A DNA stretch of 8,144 nt, taken from contig JAZNUH010000078.1 in the NCBI GenBank assembly GCA_045592225.1, forward strand, positions 1-8,144. The letters are read 5' to 3'. This stretch comes from JAZNUH01 sp045592225. GTDB lineage: Bacteria > Bacillota > Clostridia > UMGS1883 > UMGS1540. Both the position numbers and the translations under genes were made by a program. Shown piece by piece: positions 6,014-8,144 of the stretch (the first letter of the stretch is position 1; every line of letters begins with the position of its first letter). Under the pieces are notes generated by a model that did no database searches, was not told the origin of the DNA, and was given only the letters and a program-made list of their open reading frames with translations.

Positions 6014-7870
6014 TTACTGTTGTTTTTTAAGTTTCTGATTTATGATTGTTTCGATTTGCGAAATAACCGCCGCATCGTCGCAAAGCAAATCGGAAAGCCT
6101 GTTTACAGATTGAATGAAGGAATGGTCAAAGGTGACGGGCTTTGCCGTGTAAATTTTCTTATGCTTTGTGGCGGAAATACCCTCCTCGGATAAAAGCAGT
6201 TCTTCATAAAGCTTTTCACCGGGTCGAAGACCGGTATACTCGATTTTAATATCAACATCGGGTATATTGCCCGAGAGGGTTATCATTTTACGTGCAAGGT
6301 CATCAATTTTAACGGGATTTCCCATATCAAGAATAAATATTTCGCCGCCGTTTGCCATACTTCCTGCCTGGAGAACCAGCTGTGCCGCTTCGGGTATGGT
6401 CATAAAAAATCTTACAATATCGGGGTGGGTGACAAGCACCGGACCGCCTGCTTCAATCTGTTTGCGGAACAGGGGAACAACACTGCCGTTACTGCCCAAA
6501 ACATTACCAAAACGCACCGCAACAAAACGGGTGTTGCTTTTGGTGTTCATATACTGTATAAGCATTTCTGCCACGCGCTTGGTAGCACCCATAACATTGG
6601 TGGGGTTTACCGCCTTGTCGGTAGAAATAAGAACAAAGGTGTCGGTCTGGTGTTCATCTGCCGCTTTTGCAACGTTAAATGTGCCGAATATATTGTTTTT
6701 TACTGCCTCGGCGGGACTGTCCTCCATAAGGGGAACATGCTTATGTGCCGCTGCATGAAAAACAACGTGAGGCTTGTACGATGCAAATACACTGTCAAGT
6801 CTGCTCTTATCACGTACCGAACCGATAAGAACAGTTACGTTTAAATCTTTATATGTACGTGAGAGCTCCTGCTGAAGCTCGTACGCGTTATTTTCATAAA
6901 TATCAAATATAATAAGCTCTTCAGGCGCAAAGGGTGCAATCTGACGGCAGATTTCAGAGCCGATTGAGCCACCGCCGCCGGTTATGAGCACACGCTTACC
7001 CGAAATTATATTGCTTATATTTGTATTATCAAGGATTATTTCTTCTCTGCTTAAAAAGTCATGTATGTCAAGGTCACGGAGTATAACCGGATTTTCAACA
7101 AGCATTTTGTTTATTTCCGGCATAATTTTTACTTCTGCAGGAACCGATGTACAAATCTCGGCAATTTCGCGGATAGTGTGGGGCGGGGCAGAGGGTATGG
7201 CAATAATAATTTGCTGGATTTTGTATTTTTCTACCGCTTCGGGAATGGTTTCCCTGCCGCCGTACACCGAAATGGCGCCTATGCGTTTGCCACGCTTTGA
7301 AGCATCGTCATCGATAAATACAACCGGATAAAGGTTGAGGCGGTTGTTTGTACGTATTTCACGCAGTATCATACAACCTGCTGAACCGGCACCTACTATC
7401 ATGGTAGGGCGCAGATTTTTGCGACGGTGCATTGTTGGTGAGGAGAGCAGATTATAAAAATATTTATAGCCCATCCTTGAAAGTCCAAGCAGAGCCACCT
7501 CGAAGGTAGCGGCTGTCAGATACATAAATTTACTGTGCGGGAGCATAACCACAAATCTGCCATAAACAAATATAAGCACAACAGAAATAAGTACACCGCC
7601 AATGAGGGTATACACTTCTGACGTGCTGGAAAACTCCCACAAACTTGAATAAAAACGGCAGATAAAAAAGACAAGTATGCTGATTACTGCCGATGGCACC
7701 ACAAATTTAACCACTGTTTCTCCTGAAGGATAACCTGAGGGCAGAATATCGTTTATAAGCTTGAGTGCGGCAATGTAGGAAAATAAAACAATAAACGCAT
7801 CTACAAACAGAAAAAAGAAGCGGTGCAAAACGATTTTTTTAATCATTTTAAGGTTTTTTGAATTTGACAA
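6014..7870 (-). CDS. Membrane-bound nucleotide-sugar 4,6-dehydratase (CapD/WbpM/PglF family)
   Basis: This enzyme family acts on UDP-GlcNAc-type sugars, forming 4-keto-6-deoxy amino sugars, precursors of QuiNAc, FucNAc or bacillosamine, for surface glycans. With the TTG at 7870 as start it has 618 residues. Four membrane helices lie at about 17-39, 55-73, 88-109 and 115-132. A first Rossmann-like domain follows with GAGSAG (160-165), then the catalytic SDR domain with TGGGGSIG (297-304). The active site has the large-enzyme form: S416 in ISTDKAV, and M427 (in NVMGATK) in place of the usual Tyr, four residues before K431. RPGEKLYEE (549-557) is also typical. No ATG gives a good start. TTG at 7870 has GGGGG 8 nt upstream. 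TTG at 7885 would leave a very short leader after the promoter. ATG at 7846 lacks an SD. It is the first gene of the operon, 30 nt before cpsC. The substrate is inferred from the family. Confidence 0.94.
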   Translation of the reverse strand: MSNSKNLKMIKKIVLHRFFFLFVDAFIVLFSYIAALKLINDILPSGYPSGETVVKFVVPSAVISILVFFICRFYSSLWEFSSTSEVYTLIGGVLISVVLIFVYGRFVVMLPHSKFMYLTAATFEVALLGLSRMGYKYFYNLLSSPTMHRRKNLRPTMIVGAGSAGCMILREIRTNNRLNLYPVVFIDDDASKRGKRIGAISVYGGRETIPEAVEKYKIQQIIIAIPSAPPHTIREIAEICTSVPAEVKIMPEINKMLVENPVILRDLDIHDFLSREEIILDNTNISNIISGKRVLITGGGGSIGSEICRQIAPFAPEELIIFDIYENNAYELQQELSRTYKDLNVTVLIGSVRDKSRLDSVFASYKPHVVFHAAAHKHVPLMEDSPAEAVKNNIFGTFNVAKAADEHQTDTFVLISTDKAVNPTNVMGATKRVAEMLIQYMNTKSNTRFVAVRFGNVLGSNGSVVPLFRKQIEAGGPVLVTHPDIVRFFMTIPEAAQLVLQAGSMANGGEIFILDMGNPVKIDDLARKMITLSGNIPDVDIKIEYTGLRPGEKLYEELLLSEEGISATKHKKIYTAKPVTFDHSFIQSVNRLSDLLCDDAAVISQIETIINQKLKKQQ

Positions 7871-7878
7871 CCAATACG

Positions 7879-7883
7879 CCCCC
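7879..7883 (-). promoter_or_regulatory. Ribosome binding site supporting the TTG start of the dehydratase
   Basis: GGGGG on the minus strand lies 8 nt before the in-frame TTG at 7870-7868. The longest open frame begins with another TTG (7885-7883), but that codon overlaps the GGGGG run and would be only about 16 nt from the predicted transcript start, so the 7870 codon is preferred. Confidence 0.55.
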
Positions 7884-7907
7884 AATATAACTCAATACAC
7901 ATATATT

Positions 7908-7937
7908 ATTTTAGCATATTTTGTACATATATGTCAA
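7908..7937 (-). promoter_or_regulatory. Sigma-A-like promoter of the glycan/kinase/nrdR operon
   Basis: On the minus strand, TTGACA (7932-7937) is a perfect -35. After an 18-bp spacer TAAAAT (7908-7913) is a good -10, preceded by TGC (7914-7916), an extended -10. Transcription would begin near 7901, leaving a leader of about 30 nt before the TTG at 7870. It sits about 40 bp downstream of the rpsR terminator. No other convincing promoter was seen in front of the downstream genes, so it probably drives the whole operon. Confidence 0.78.
7925..7934. repeat. Perfect 10-bp palindrome in the operon promoter (possible operator)
   Basis: ACATATATGT is its own reverse complement and covers the 3' half of the -35 box plus the start of the spacer. 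Flanking TTG and CAA extend the symmetry if one base is bulged. A protein bound here would compete with RNA polymerase. AT-rich palindromes arise easily by chance, so operator function is only a suggestion. Confidence 0.3.
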
Positions 7938-7975
7938 GCAAAAAGATATGGTATAAAAAACCCGGGAAAAAGCAG

Positions 7976-8012
7976 AAAAAAACAAGGTCGGCAACACATG
8001 TCGCCGACCTTG
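7976..8012 (-). terminator. Rho-independent terminator after rpsR
   Basis: The minus strand has a perfect 10-bp stem, CAAGGTCGGC with GCCGACCTTG (7983-7992 and 8003-8012), and a 10-nt loop, followed immediately by seven T (7982-7976). It begins 18 nt past the rpsR stop and separates the ribosomal-protein transcript from the downstream operon. The plus strand lacks an adjacent T run, so it is one-directional. Confidence 0.95.
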
Positions 8013-8029
8013 AGATATGCTTTTTAAGA

Positions 8030-8144
8030 CTATTCAGCAGAATAGGGCAGAAGCGCAACGTGACGTGCTCTCTTTATAGCGAGAGTCAGCTTACGCTGGT
8101 GCATAGCACATGTGCCTGTAATACGTCTGGGCAAAATCTTTGCT
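8030..8144 (-). CDS. rpsR: 30S ribosomal protein S18, partial: 5' part beyond right edge
   Basis: The last 37 codons and the TAG stop (8030-8032) are present. The translation has the strongly conserved S18 C-terminus: a KILPRRITGTCAMHQRKL block, then AIKRARHVALLPY and the short end SAE. S18 binds 16S rRNA in the platform of the small ribosomal subunit, next to S6. In many bacteria rpsR is the last gene of an rpsF-ssb-rpsR operon. The strong terminator just downstream agrees with rpsR being last here, but the upstream genes are outside the window. Confidence 0.97.
   Translation of the reverse strand, partial: AKILPRRITGTCAMHQRKLTLAIKRARHVALLPYSAE

Noticed and set aside
6267..6844. Two long plus-strand open frames (163 and 139 codons) opposite the dehydratase
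   Set aside because: They are antisense to the conserved catalytic domain, with no SD or domain pattern, and are explained by codon bias of the real gene.
7896..7934. Possible NrdR boxes in the operon promoter, which would mean nrdR autoregulation
   Set aside because: ACATATATGT and a nearby ACACATATAT look similar in base content, but neither fits the 16-bp NrdR box layout: the first is too short and the second matches only one half. AT-richness explains them.

Overview
The window looks like chromosomal DNA of a Gram-positive, clostridia-like member of the Bacillota. The reasons are strong purine-rich Shine-Dalgarno (SD) sites, a split CpsC/CpsD/CpsB tyrosine-phosphorylation module of the Gram-positive type, a YaaO-type Orn/Lys/Arg decarboxylase, an NrdR regulator and moderate GC content. 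The family or genus cannot be fixed from this sequence alone.

Layout from right to left, which is the direction of most transcription. The 3' end of rpsR (ribosomal protein S18) enters from the right edge and stops at a strong intrinsic terminator (7976-8012). A sigma-A-like promoter with an extended -10 (7908-7937) then starts a compact minus-strand operon. Its genes are a membrane-bound CapD/WbpM-type nucleotide-sugar 4,6-dehydratase, the chain-length/co-activator protein CpsC, the tyrosine autokinase CpsD, the PHP-type phosphotyrosine phosphatase CpsB, a 705-residue secreted RCC1-repeat protein, and the ribonucleotide-reductase regulator nrdR. Gaps between these genes are 5 to 30 nt, and no convincing terminator lies between them. 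Left of nrdR, a 77-codon single-pass membrane protein of unknown function lies on the plus strand; its stop codon directly abuts that of nrdR. A PLP-dependent Orn/Lys/Arg decarboxylase (minus strand, 5' part only) runs off the left edge, transcribed divergently from the small ORF across 53 bp.

How the genes fit together. The dehydratase would make a 6-deoxy-4-keto amino-sugar nucleotide for a surface glycan. CpsC and CpsD form the two-part tyrosine kinase that controls glycan polymerisation or export, and CpsB reverses the phosphorylation. The window contains no glycosyltransferase, flippase or polymerase, so this is a regulatory and precursor module whose glycan machinery must lie elsewhere. 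The two unexpected members are the secreted propeller protein, whose start lies 5 nt beyond the cpsB stop, and nrdR as the last gene. The most notable findings are the probable double seven-bladed RCC1 propeller tied to tyrosine-kinase signalling, the placement of nrdR, and the opposite-strand membrane ORF packed between two minus-strand genes. I saw no CRISPR array, insertion sequence, tRNA gene or phage gene.
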